In this document: in pieces, positions 1 to 12,225 of the stretch
Layout: the number at the start of each line of letters is the position of its first letter
How positions within the stretch are numbered: the first letter of the stretch is position 1
NCBI GenBank assembly: GCA_001695595.3
Contig: MBPM02000071.1
Location: 372,001-436,000, forward strand
Source of the DNA: Plasmopara viticola
Lineage: Eukaryota > Oomycota > Peronosporomycetes > Peronosporales > Peronosporaceae
Direction of reading: 5' to 3'
DNA length: 64,000 bases
Translations under genes and position numbers: made by a program
Notes under the pieces: generated by a model
What the model was told of the DNA's origin: nothing
The model's input: the letters and a program-made list of their open reading frames with translations, nothing else
Databases searched by the model: none

Positions 1-13
1 GGGAACGGCCCAT
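1..13 (-). CDS. 5' end of a second CHCHD2-like gene copy (cut by window edge)
   Basis: Bases 13 to 1 on the minus strand read M-G-R-S, identical to the first codons of the CHCHD2-like gene at 12226-12678. Everything downstream of this point matches the upstream flank of that gene. Only the first four codons are inside the window, so whether the copy is complete cannot be judged. Confidence 0.5.
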
Positions 14-338
14 TAGTAATGTCGATTCTTCTTTCTTAAGCGATAAATTGATTCTGGCGTTCTTTGAGACTAGATTGTACGTGCCACACCACGAGCACAC
101 AAAGAACTATCGAGATCTTCAATGACTGATACCGGTAAGATGCTGATGTTTTGACCCCGTGGTTCAAAAATAAAAAGAAACACATGACGACAACTTTGCA
201 ACAATCGCACGTCTTCTATTGCGCTTAAGCTGTTCGACGCGCACGATCAACTCGTCCTCGTAACGGAAATTAAGCCTTATCAGTCTTGACAAAATTCATT
301 AATCTTTTGTCATCGTTGGCGATTCGTGTTCAGTTGGC

Positions 339-1080
339 TTGGAGCTGAATGGAGGTGATGTCAGTGACCAAAGACCTTTCCAGAAGATAAATCCTCTGCA
401 CACATGTGTTTTTGGTTGCTCGTTTGAGCAGCAATTATGCAACATAAAGCGCGCAGTGCGTTTAACTCATGTACACGACCATAGTCTGCATGCGATAGAT
501 TCAATTGCCATCCCGCCGGATTCCATGTAGAGCTACAATTGGCCGTGGAGACCATTGCTCCGCTGCTCAGCTTCTTATTTCACGAGCAGCAAATGAGGAA
601 GCGGCTTTGTAGTTGGGTTCTTAATACTTTATAAGTCAAGTCGTCCTTGAATATTTGCAATGAAGTCCAGACGGAAGTGGTCGAGACACGCATCAAGGCC
701 GACTTAGTGACATTACTTGACAAAGACAAAACGATGTGATTTTGTATGTTTCAGCAAGGTGAGGTTTTGGGAAGCGACATCACGCTTGGTAGTGATGGTG
801 TCTCTGATGTCACAAGATTCTTCAACATTATGACAATACAAAGGGCATGCGAAAGCACCAAAATTATTCTGAACTGATACATTTAGAGAGCAGTTGCAGA
901 GACGATATTGACGCACACTATTCTAGCGGCCAACTGAAGCTCTATAGAAGCATTTGACGAAAGGCTCTTATTAAATTGGTTATATCTCGGAAGCTTCGAA
1001 ATAAATGACTCGACGCTTTCCCTCAGTGGAGGTCGTTTTGCTGCTTATGAAAAAGTAGTGCAAGCATTGGTGGAGAAGGG
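339..1080 (+). pseudogene. Decayed unidentified protein-coding gene (copy 1)
   Basis: Several stretches read as plausible protein on the plus strand but in shifting frames. One exon-like stretch at about 945-1080 reads EAFDERLLLNWLYLGSF followed by SLSGGRFAAYEKVVQALVEK and ends at a GTAAGT splice donor. It is open here, while its counterpart in copy 2 has a TGA. Upstream, 690-736 reads in part KADLVTLLDKDKTM and then hits a TGA shared with copy 2. I do not recognise the family. The stops and frameshifts shared by both copies suggest decay before duplication; further intron boundaries could explain some of them. Confidence 0.4.
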
Positions 1081-2659
1081 TAAGTAAGCCTGTTATTCAA
1101 CGCACCAATAGCGCATTCACATCCTTTGAGCCTTCTTTTTGCCACTCAAAGAGTTTTGAAGGCTGAAAAAAGCTGAAAAGAATGGTGAAGCGCATCCACT
1201 GTCGTTCCCGGCTTTACATGAGGAATTTTAGAAGGTTGAGAAAAGCTTGAAAGAGTGGTGGGTATTTAGGCACCCTGACAATATATAAGCGGTATGCTAT
1301 TAATGATGTATTCTATATTTATTTTTTGATAGGAATAAAGTCTGCTACTGCACACTATGATCATACAAGATTAGGGTTAAGTCATTAAAAAAAATTTGCC
1401 CGCCTTTTTCTAGCAAATTGTTGGATATCCATGCTGGTAGAGCTCGTAAATAATTCTACGCCCAATTGGTCAAGTTGCTTACTTAAATCCTGCAAAAGGG
1501 GCTGTAATACGTGCCTGACGTGCAGTTCGCGCTATTTAAAAGCATTATCGGCAGCATTTGCAGCAATTTCTACTGCCAAATCAGGAATGCATCACAATGT
1601 TCGAGATCCAATGAAGACTATGCTTAAATGCATAAGCAGTATAGCGTTAGCGTTAAACCGGCTGCAGTATTCAAGTTCGTAAAACAAAAACAACTATTCC
1701 TTCATATTTTAAGGAAGAAGAACATCTTTTTAAATCAAGGAGGTACGAATTGTCACTTAAGCAGCCATGACCACAGACGATCAGGTGCACGTGGTATTTG
1801 TGTCATACTAAAGGTGAGGCTGGGCCCAAAGCTGGGCATGCAACCATGAAACATTTTCATCTAAATCATGGTATCTTCGAAGCACATATAAAAATGTCCA
1901 CGCCTCTTCCAGTAAACTTTGAGCTCTTTCAGCGCTTACGCTTTCTTTTTTGCTGGCGTGGGAAGAACGAGCTTTATTGACGTGATTATGCATCAAGGGA
2001 GTTGGCGATCTCTATTGCAGGCGCACCACTCCCCGGACAAGTCAAGGTTGCCGTGTTCATAGATGGTCTAAGGTACGACCGCCTCACCCTTGATTCTTTA
2101 TTGTTCATTCAAATCGCTATGCAAAAAGAAAAGAAACAGACGTATGCACTTCTCCAGAATGTCTTACATAGGTAGTTTCTTGTCCTAAAGGATAAATTTG
2201 TGGGTTCGCTGATTCGGGTCCATGCCCAGAGAGCCTAATGTCTTAAAAACAGGTTGGCTGCGAGATATACGGCACATGATCCGTGTCTGTCATCAATAGG
2301 GCCAACAAAGTCAAATCTCTTCCTGCTTAAAGACTTTAAAAGTTCACAGGCAGGAACCTCGTCCTCAAAGTCAGATAGATATTAGACCGGAAGAGGGCCC
2401 CGACGTAGCCAAGGTGAGATTTTAAAAGCTCTTGAAGTATGTACCAGCAGCACAGAACTGCTCGTTGAGCAAGCAAGGATATGAGGCTATGAGAGAGCAC
2501 TTCGAGTCTTGGACGACTACGGTGCGTCGATAACCTTCACGAGCAGGCAAAAGGTTGCGGCCAGCCAATGCAGGCTGACTTTTTTTAATAGAGTGAGCAA
2601 TGATGATGAAACAGATCTGTTGGACTAGTTGATGATACGGTTCGGGCATATCTATGGTC

Positions 2660-2850
2660 AGAATAGACCTGGCCGTAAAAGTGTGAGGCTGGACTGTACG
2701 GAAAAATTTATTGTCCTTGACATGGACAGGTATGACTCAGTGCTGGGCGCCGTGATCAAAACCGATCAAGCTTTGGATCGATTGTCGGGAATGCCGACCG
2801 CCATTTTTCGTGAAACAGATTTTAGGGGGGGGGGCATATTACAGCCACTG
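2660..2850 (+). pseudogene. Ty3/gypsy protease-like remnant (copy 1)
   Basis: The plus strand reads RLDCTEKFIVLDMDRYDSVLG. This resembles the end of Ty3/gypsy aspartic proteases, where a hydrophobic strand, a YDxILG-like turn and the start of the RT linker follow one another. The flanks are broken by stops and no adjacent RT block was found. Similarity is by eye over about 25 residues only. The same relic lies in copy 2 near 15325-15510. Confidence 0.35.
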
Positions 2851-3981
2851 CTATGTCTACGGCTTTTAATATGGGAGCCCGGACGGTCGCACGCCGGAAA
2901 TATGGAAGGTTTCGAAGCGAATGATATTCCTTCGAGGTAGGCATTGATCTTTTCTGAAGTACGCGGTCAGGTTTTGCTGGAAGCACCAAAGTGACGAATT
3001 TGCTAAGGATAGCGCTTTAAATGTGGGTAACATAGTTCTGTAGAAGATACATAACAGTTTTTTGCAAGCGAGTAACATAAGCTCACAATGCAAGGAGGGT
3101 TACGGCAACAGCACATGATATTTCTACCAATATATTTTTTTCGGTTTCGGGGGGGGGGGGCACAAACGACCAAATGGATGACAAAAAGCCGTCAAAGGGA
3201 CGATTGACAGGTTATAGGGTCTTTGTGCTATGGGAAATGCTCTTTTATTGGAGGCACTATCAATGCATCAGTCTCACGGAACCTCGAAGAGCTTTGATCT
3301 ATTGTAAGAAAGTATGAAAGATTACATAGGTGGCATTTGAACAGATGAATAATGCTTACGCATAGGATATGGGCTTGAAGCTTAAGACGATTCATAGGGT
3401 CCAGTACAGACTTTGTAAGTAATGTGGTTCTCGCATCAACGAGCTTTGCCCTTTAATAAGAGAAATATTTACGGCATTTGAAGGTTTCGAAGACTGGGCT
3501 CGAGAAACCTTATATCCCAGGTCATTGATATGAAATAGCTTTCTCACAGAAGGACATATCTTGCTTCACGGGAAGCCGGCAAATCAAAATCGGCGGACAA
3601 AGGACAGCTATCTTCGAATTGTGTTAGCTCTAGGTAAGAATCAAAAATTAAGGTCCTAAACTTACGCTTCCCAGACAAATAGCTGTGCAGTCCCGCTGCT
3701 CCTGTTTGGGAGCTGTATACTTATTTGCCTAAAGACACACGAATTGAGCAGGTTAAGCTCACAGTGCGGGGTGTGACACAGTACCCCGACGCGATCAGGG
3801 CTTGTCTTGAGATGCTTTCGGGTTTTGTAATTGCTATATTAGAGCATCTTCGACCAACGATTCTGTTCCGTGTACACATAACTCTTTTTGAACACGCCAC
3901 AAAAATGGCTTTTTACGCCGAGTTCGACCTCCAAGCAGCACGCATAGGGGAAACTCTAAGGCCAGGGCTCACTGGGTGCTC

Positions 3982-4021
3982 TGGTCTGCATGAGTCTCAT
4001 AGCTGAGACTCATGCAGACCA
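3982..4021. repeat. Perfect 18-bp inverted repeat with 4-nt loop, copy-1 specific
   Basis: Bases 3982-3999 (TGGTCTGCATGAGTCTCA) are the exact reverse complement of 4004-4021, separated by TAGC. The equivalent place in copy 2 (about 16625-16690) shares only the first dozen bases of the left arm and then carries about 50 unrelated bases. The hairpin therefore replaced sequence in copy 1, as expected of a template-switch event or a fold-back cloning or assembly artefact. Confidence 0.9.
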
Positions 4022-5731
4022 TTTGTCGAGATTTCATCAGCGCATTCAAGAGACTTGAAGTAGTCTATATAAGTTCTATTGAGCCTCCGAGAGGTGTTGA
4101 AAGGCGACAAGGTTGCTTTTTTAGGGCTCCTTGATAGACAACACGGATCGTGCTTTCAAATCTGTAGCACCACGTAGCACCATCTCCACCTTGATGAAAT
4201 CAACAGTCTTAAGGAGATACGATACTATGTGTTGTATTCGCAACGACTCAATTATGCATTGCGGCACCGATGTTAATTCACGTCCAGTAAAGGGCTCTGC
4301 CCATCTGATCCATGCTTAGCAGTGCATGCGCTGCTCTGTGGGGTCAGAAAGTTAGCACCTCAAATGCCCGATGTTCGGACGACTTTTCCATGCTTAAAAT
4401 ACAGCAGATGATATACACAACTAACTTTTTCAGTGTGTTATGTACCACTCTTCGAGCATCGTCAGAGCCGCACCTTTAATGTTCTGGCCTGCAGTTAATC
4501 TTATATGCATCGAGCGCTACTCAGAGCGAGCGTTGCCAGAAAATTACGAGTCCCTTATCTGCAATGTCCCACCTATTGTGCCGTGACTGAAAGTCGGTCA
4601 TGTGCAATGATAGATCCTCTTTACACTGTCTTGGCTTTACGCTAACCCTACCACCAATGACATGCAACGTTTGCTGCTTTCTCCAAGCATTCACGTACAG
4701 AACCACGCTTCGACTTTTGCCTTCGACACTATCAGTGTCCGTTTTGGACATTTATTCGTTCAATCGATCGGTCTTGCGCCAAAAGTGGTCCTGCTTTCTA
4801 ATGATGCAACATGAAAGCACCAGTGAAGAAAAGCAGGTGTAACCCGAAGTCTTGCCCTCTACAACTAACCCAGAATTTGAGGCACTTAAGACTCGTCAAA
4901 CTAAAAAAAAATCATGTTTTGCATTCAGAATCAAACCTAATCGGCGATACTTAAGTCGACAGCGTCGCACCTAGATCACCGGGTCTTGACACTCTCCTTC
5001 CTGTCGCTAAGCACGCTGTGACAATGTTGCGTTGGTGTGCTCGTAGAGTCTAGGCAAATGGCTATACTTCCTCGACAATGGAGTGTCGAATGATGATTTG
5101 GAGTCGACAAAAACAATTAGTTATACTAAATACATCGTGATTGCCCCAACATCTAGAAAGCCAGGACGTCCTCATCTTGGACGGGGAGGGTATAATATGG
5201 ACAATTTCATCAGGACGATAGCGCTTGGTGTATACTTTTATAGTAGAAACACCAGTAAGGTCGAAGTCAAGATCAGCCTGGAGCTATTTCATCAGTGGCT
5301 GCTCTACCTAAGCTGCAAGAGATGTCCATAGTTGAGCTTGAAGAGCTTGTAAAGCCGACAGCATAGCCGAGGTAGTAATCATTCAACTTCAAAAATCAAC
5401 TTCTCACTGCGATTGGATAAAGCATAGTGAAATGGCACCTGGAATGCGTAAGTTCACAGATTAACCTTTGATCCTAAAGATCGGCTGATCCGCATTATTC
5501 TTTTGTAGAATGTGATCTTACAGGACTTGCCTTTAGAGGTACTACCTGATAGAGGTGTGCGTCATGCAATTGACTTGGTTTCAGAATTCAAATAGTTTGT
5601 AGGCAGTTCTATGCAAAAACAGCAGCAAGTTGTTACTAACACATTCTCCCGTGCAAAGCATGAAGCAGGATTACATTGGGAAAGTTAATTTCTTACTTTG
5701 CGCGGATACTCTCTGACATGCTTACAATCAG

Positions 5732-5741
5732 NNNNNNNNNN
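5732..5741. other. Assembly gap (10 Ns)
   Basis: Ten Ns join two contigs. The left contig ends at the last base of duplication copy 1. Real gap length and contig order are unknown. Confidence 1.
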
Positions 5742-5860
5742 AGATAATTTTGTATGCTTGTCTTAGCTTTTTGTTATTTTGTAGTATGCATGTCGCAAAA
5801 AAACTAAGTCTTGTAACAACAAACTTGTTTACGCAGACGAAGAAGGCTTATTTCAGCAAG

Positions 5861-5993
5861 GCATTTGATTATTATTCGTTTTTTTCAAATCCGAGTCACC
5901 ATGTGGTGACGTTTATAAAGCGCGAGGGCATTTGATTATTATTCGTTTTTTCAAATCCGAGTCACCATGTGGTGACGTTTATAAAGCGCGAGG
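5861..5993 (+). repeat. Tandem duplication of a 67-bp unit containing a short palindrome
   Basis: The unit 5861-5927 is repeated at 5928-5993 with one T fewer in a T run. Each unit holds the 16-bp interrupted palindrome GTCACCATGTGGTGAC followed by TTTATAAAG. It lies in non-coding DNA more than 2.7 kb from the nearest recognised gene, so a regulatory role is only a guess. Confidence 0.9.
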
Positions 5994-8744
5994 GCTGGCT
6001 AATCTATTCACGTAAAACAGTGTAGCCTGTTAGAACATGAACGGCATTGTTCAACGAAAGGACACCTGCTGCCCTAACGCCTCGGCGTATTCACATACAT
6101 TCTGCAGAACAAGTCGTCTACAGCACAATTTACTTGCTTTGCTGACCTTCACAGCGGAATGTCTGCTGTGAGTACACTAAATCGACTGCCGAACACATTT
6201 AAAGCGCCTTTAACGCGAAGTACTCAGTGAAGTACAAGCTACGTCACAAACATTGTCATAACCTTCTTTCAATTCTTGGTACGTAACTACTTCTACCTTG
6301 CATCGTATTCGGCGAACGCTACTCACAACAGGTTTTGATCAGTGGGCTTTGCGTTCGGCGTACGAGATCGCCATTGATTTCTGTGCTTCAAGCCATTATC
6401 GCACAGTAATAGAGAATGGCCCTTGTAGCCTTGACCTAAAGTGAGATCCGTATATATCGGATATATATCTTAATCTTAAACCTTCATAGCGAGAATGAGT
6501 TACATTTGATCAATGCACAAGCTCCTAACTATTTTATCACGTTGTTTCGCGATCCGAAGTGCTACATTACCAGGTTATAACAATGCGAGCAGGCAACATA
6601 AATGGGTACGCAATCTATCGTTTAAGCCTCAATTAGCTTGCTGCAGACCTGGTTAAAGCGTCATGTCCATCCAAGATCAATCACAGAGAACTAAGTGAGC
6701 CCGCATCTCCGTTGGGCTGATGTGGGTCTGTCTTTTCGAAGTGTGAAGACAGCGACCAAATTCGCTCGACTAAGATGGCGACGACTCGCGAGTAAAAGGC
6801 TTTGATACATTAATGGTCAGATTAAGTAAATGATACCACGATAGTCGTGGAAATACAGAGTACACCGAAATCTCCAGTTTTTGATTGTGTTTATAGCGTG
6901 TAGATAGGGGTTTGTAAAAGAAGCGTTAAGCGGGGTCGATATATAATTTGATGGATGTGGAGCGATGCGATGCGATTTAAAGATTAACGCCTCGAGCTCA
7001 TGTGTTATAAGTGACTATGGATCGAAAAGGAGTAATTTATGAAAGGTTCAAAACAATTTTGAGATCAACTAGGTGATACGTGATCAAGAAATCGGTGTAA
7101 TTGGTCTATATAAACCCCGTCGAAAGATTTAAACGTCGAGCAGGTCAGTGCTTTTGGTTTACTCCAATAACTTAAATAATCATGATTGCACTCTTGCGGG
7201 ACACGAAATCAGAGGCTACACAACTTTGCTTCATGTTTCAGATCAGCCGTGCTTTACATCTACGCATTTAATTTGCGATTCTTTAAAGTTTAAGATCTCG
7301 AGAATCTAAAAGGGACAAGCGCGATTAGGTACTTATTATTGCATGCAGAAACCCAATTAGTAACAGCACATTGGGATATCCAGGATGACAAGTCATTCCA
7401 TGAGAACAGGCTCGAGCGCTAAGTAGAGACGAAATGTCTTTTGCGAGTGCCATAAGTAGTACCTGCAGCAGAAAGTTTTTTTGGCCCACACCCCACTTTA
7501 CGTACCTGAAGAGTTATGTCGGCTGGACGTTAAGCTTAGCCGAACGACATGGTATCTCGATTGATAAAATTACGATTGGAAGAAGACAAGCATCAAAAAG
7601 AAAAGGCTGCTTAAGCGAACACAAAAGTCCATGATTGTCGAATCAGTAGGCTACGTAACTGTCCGAGGCCGTTTACACATTGTCCTACGTCCCGCCAAGA
7701 TGCACCCACCTAGCATAGCTAGCATTGCCAAGTCGAGAGCCACCGGAATAATGCATATATTCTACCGATGGGTGCACAAAGTGAGACCTTTATTAAGCTT
7801 ACGATTATCATTGTACCCCTTCCTTAGTGAGCATTCCGGGCGCACTTAATGATTGGGGTCTTGCAATACTCGCGAGCTCCACGTCACTTTTTACCGCATA
7901 CTATTACAATAACATGTGCTGCTTAGTGTTGTGCTCATCTGAAAAGTTTTCTAATGGATTAAAAGAGTGCTACATTTGACTATTTTTTTATGATAGAGAT
8001 CATATTTGGCTACCTAGAGAACCACTGGTGTCAAAAATGACTCGATGTAGCAAAGTTCATCTAAATACATGCTTGACAGACGTCACCCTTCTATCGACAG
8101 CACTTATCTCTTTGCAATGCGCCTTTTGCTCGCTAATTTGCGAAATTTAATGAAGAGTAGAAATATTTCTCGCCGGGGGGCAAAGAGCGTTCAAATCCAA
8201 TTCTTCAATCGTGCAATCAATCGGTTTGTCCATAATTGTAATGTGAACAGGCTTAATCAAAGCTTTTTACTGGTAGAATTTATACACGAATTGTTGAGGG
8301 TTCGAGTTCTTATCTTGCCTTTCAACATGTGGGTCCTTGGGTAATTTAATATAGCGGTTAATAAAATACGCTCAAAACAGCTAAAGTTTTGCATTTCACA
8401 GTGGAATCAGGTTTTACGGATCAAAGTTAGAAATAGTACTTCCATTAAGTACAGTACTACAACCACAGCTCCCTCTATTGTGGAGACATCAAGTCGCAAA
8501 CGCTCTCTCGCAAGCATCTCATCGAATATGATAACCAGACATCTATCGACACAATGGATAGATACTTCGCACGCCATATTCTCAAAGAACGTCATAAGAA
8601 AGGATATTTACAAGATGGGATATTTAAACGATCGATTAAGCGGGCCGTCCAGGGGCTGTTACAAACCTACACTAACAAGTGCTAGGCAGCTCCAAATAAA
8701 CGCCACAGGAATGCATCACGCTAGAAGTTCTACACGAAGACTTC
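5994..8744. other. Gene-free stretch downstream of EF-2
   Basis: Only short open frames with no recognisable domain are present. Base composition is AT-rich and typical of the spacers in this window. The last ~100 bases should be the EF-2 3' untranslated region and terminator. Nothing else can be supported. Confidence 0.6.
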
Positions 8745-11437
8745 CTACAAACGGTCGTAGAAACGGTCGAGAGGAGGCACATCCGGAGTAAGGCCCTTAC
8801 GAATACGAACCCCGTTCACCAATTTACCAGCCATGTTACCCAAGTCGGTGGGGTCGCCGCTGATAACCTGGTAGTGGTCAAATACGCACTGCGGGAAAGC
8901 TTTGCCGCCTGTTGCTTGACGCAGGTCAGCCGTAAAACCAAAAGACTCGTTGACAGGCAAGTAAGCCTTAAGCTGCATCATTGGAGTACCCGGGCGCTGT
9001 TCTTCAGCAAACACATGACCACGGCGGCGAGTCAGCACACCGTATACGCCACCAACGGCGTCTTGTGGCACCTGGATATCGGCAAGGAAGACCGGCTCCA
9101 TCAATGCTGGCTCTGACACCAGCTGGCAAGCGTACACCACACGGCGGGTGGTGGGTAAAATTTGACCCATACCACGGTGAATGGCATCGGCGTGAAGCAC
9201 CACGTCAAGCAAATTTACACGCATTCCGCGCACGACTTCCTCGCAAAGAACACCGTCTTTGGTGGCCCAGTTAAAGCCACCGAGTACTGATTCCTTGATT
9301 TCATTCAGATACGAAATACCCTTGGTGGCGTCTACAAACAAATTGGCGCCCGTGCCGTCTGGGCCATAGCCCCAAATCTTACGGGCATCAGTCACATCCC
9401 AGCCGTGGTTGTCAGCCAAATAACGGGCACGAAGCTTGAAGTCGTGGCGAGGAGTCACTTCGTCTTTCTGTTCTTCGATTTCTTGAGTCAGCTCATCACC
9501 CAGAGGGGTAGCTTCGCAGAAAAGACGATTGTGCTTGTTTGGTGATTTGGACAGACAAGTTTTGGACGAATTGCCGGTAATGGTCTCCCGGTACGACACA
9601 ACGGGCTCCGAAATTTTCACTTCTGTGCCCATAAACTCCTCCTGAAGATCCTTTAAGCAAATTTCAAGGTGAAGCTCACCAGCACCGGCAATAATGTGTT
9701 CGCCCGACTCCTCCGTGTAACAAAGGACCATCGGATCAGACTTAGACAGACGCTTCATGCCTTCCACAAGCTTGGGCAGGTCCGAAGCCGTCTTGGGTTC
9801 AACAGCCACACGTACAACGGGTGACACAGAGAACTTCATCGTACGAATAGTGTGGCCTGTTTCAGACGTGGTGATTGTACCAGACTTGAGTAGGTACTGG
9901 TCCACTCCTACAAGGGCACACGTGTTACCAGCAGGAATGTCCGGGGTCTGCTCGACGTAGCGTCCCATCATAATAACAGTACGCTGGATGTTCTTGACCC
10001 ACAAATCCGTTTTCTTCCCGGGCACGTAGTTCGGGCCAAGCATACGCACCTTCTGACCAGTAGCAATCTTTCCGGCAAAGACACGGCCAAAAGCGTAAAA
10101 TCGTCCCTTATCTGAGGTCGGTACCATTTTGGACACGTACATCACCAAAGGACCGTTGACATCGCACTTGCGAATAGCTTCGGCGCATTCGTCGTCCTGA
10201 GGACCTTCGTACAAAGTGTCCACACGGTAACGCTGGGCAGTCACGGGAGACGGCAAGTGCACCACAATCATTTCAAGAACAGCGTCAGCAGCCGGCAACC
10301 AGCGCTGCATCACACGCTTTAGCAAGGGCTTGCCCGTCAGCTCCTTTTCATCCGACTTGAGCTCCACACCAACAGCCTTCATCATCTTTTCAAATTTCGC
10401 CTTCTTGTCATTCATAATGGCGTCAAACATCTTGATAATAGGATCCATGATAAATTGGCAAAAAGCGCGTTTGAGAGAGCCCTCGGCGTTGTTCTTGCTC
10501 GTCCACTTCTTATTCTCTGCGTCAAAGTACCAATCACCCCACAGCTTTTGCATCATCTTGTCCTCGGCAATGCCAAACTTTTTCGAGTAAAGGCGAGCAA
10601 ATTTCTTAAGGGTGAAACCCCACTGGTGAAGTCCCGAACCAAAGGCAACCGTACCCTTCTCGGGATACACTTGAACATCACCCAGTTTCTCGTCAAAGTA
10701 CGTGGCAATGACGACGTTTACCGTCTCAATAGCACGAGTGAACGATTGGTAGCAGTCTTCGGGCTCAAGGTGCAATTCTAGAAGAGCCCGGTCTACCTTG
10801 TTTACCATAAGCACAGGCTTTACACGCTCACTAATGGACTGACGCAGCACGGTTTCGGTCTGCACGCAGACGCCTTCAATGCAGTCGACCACGACCAAAG
10901 CACCGTCCGTAACACGTAAAGCAGCCGTCACTTCGGATGAAAAGTCAACGTGACCAGGCGAGTCAATTAGGTTGATTAAATACGAGTTCTTGTTAATGAC
11001 AACTTCTTGGTTGGGGTCTTCCACCACCTCCTCTGCGGTTTTGTCCTTGGCGATGGCATCGGCCGTCGCCTGTTCACCAGCATCCATGTCGTACTCAAAG
11101 AACATAGAAATACCCGTCGACTTGATGGTAATGCAACGTTCCTGCTCATCCGCGCGAGTGTCTGTGAAACGGGCTTCACCGGCGTGTTTGGCAGATATAA
11201 TACCGGCCTTGGACACGAGCGAGTCGGTCAGCGTCGACTTACCGTGATCGACGTGGGCAATCACGGACATGTTACGAATATTCTTCGTGTAGTCCATGAT
11301 TTCACGCATCTGATCGACCGTGAAGTTCACCTAAATGAGTCATCACAACACGTAGAGCAAATTTGTTAGAAATGCTTTGCTTTCTGTATAAAGCACGCTT
11401 CCATCTTGTATGTTGCTGAAGGCTGAAGGCTTACCAT
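8745..11437 (-). CDS. EEF2: Translation elongation factor 2 (EF-2)
   Basis: Cytosolic GTPase that moves tRNA-mRNA through the ribosome after peptide bond formation. Two exons are predicted: the ATG alone at 11437-11435, a 104-bp GTAAGC...TTTAG intron (11434-11331), then 11330-8745. This gives 862 residues starting [10 protein letters not shown], a normal length for eukaryotic EF-2. The P-loop AHVDHGKST is at residues 26-34, followed by DSPGH and NKVD GTPase motifs. The diphthamide site lies in [11 protein letters not shown], with the modified His at about residue 719. The last exon alone opens with GTG, which is why an intron-split ATG is preferred. A 10-C run (plus-strand Gs at 11452-11461) sits just upstream of the start in the leader. 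The frame is intact throughout. Confidence 0.97.
11331..11434 (-). other. Intron of EF-2, placed directly after the start codon
   Basis: The donor GTAAGC follows ATG immediately and the acceptor TTTAG precedes GTGAAC. Splicing restores the conserved MVNFTV start. An intron this early is often linked to expression enhancement in highly expressed genes; that role is inferred here. Confidence 0.85.
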
Positions 11438-12225
11438 GGTTGCTGCTTGAAGGGGGGGGGGCTAGCGTCGGGTTGGCGTGATTCTCTTGGCTTCTCCCTT
11501 TCGGACTAGCTGGATCCAAAAGACGAAATGGAGCTTAGAGCGGGATTGGCCAAAACAGAGAAAAAGAGGCCTCAAACGGGTGGAGCAGAGGCTCGCTTGC
11601 TTTGGTAATATATGCATTCCAGTAAGGACATTACAATCTTGCGGTAAAATTGAGGTTCAAGGCGGTCCAAGGTTTTTCAGTCTGATGTATAGCGTCTCTG
11701 CATTGACTCAAGCACGTGTTTTATTATAAAAGCGTGCTACTTGTAAGGTTTCGTAAGCCTTTTTGGATTAGAAAGGGCATCTGGAGTGGTCCACGTAATT
11801 ATCTGCGTTAAACGTGATGGTATTGTTTTGAGTTTTTTTGCACGCTTTTGAAGCGTAGGATCTGCAACTACGCTACCACTGCTGATGATGACATTTGACA
11901 CCTAATTTAAGGGCAATTCTATGAGTGAGATAGATCTTTGTAGAACACTTCACTGTCTTGTATCAAGTTTAGCTTAAAAAGTTGTCTCGAGCCGCTGCCA
12001 TTGCACTGTTTTGGAAATGCAGTCACATGAAATTGATATATGGTTTTTAACACAGCATACTGGGTACAGCTCATGCATGTTTTATTATAAGCCCGCGCAA
12101 AATTGCACGCACACTTCATTTGGTCGTCGTGGTGTCTATGCTCGCTATTATGACCACTGCACCGTAACCTTGTCATACCTAGGAGCTTGAATCCTCATCA
12201 AAAACCTTCATGCGGATAGATTGAT
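11438..12225. other. EF-2 upstream region / CHCHD2-like downstream spacer
   Basis: This spacer must contain the EF-2 promoter (read leftward) and the 3' end of the CHCHD2-like transcript. I found no convincing Inr motif. The C run next to the EF-2 start is the only marked feature. Confidence 0.5.

Larger units (their letters stand above)
1..5731 (+). repeat. Copy 1 of a ~5.7 kb direct duplication
   Basis: This stretch aligns end to end with 12666-18412, in the same orientation, with scattered substitutions and small indels (by eye a few per cent). It begins inside the first codons of a CHCHD2-like gene and stops exactly at the run of Ns at 5732. Relative to copy 2 it has about 80 extra bases near 591-676, lacks about 28 bases found in copy 2 near 15010-15045, and carries a perfect hairpin at 3982-4021 where copy 2 has unrelated sequence. 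It may be a segmental duplication or an unmerged second haplotype placed beside its allele; the adjoining gap favours the latter. Confidence 0.9.
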
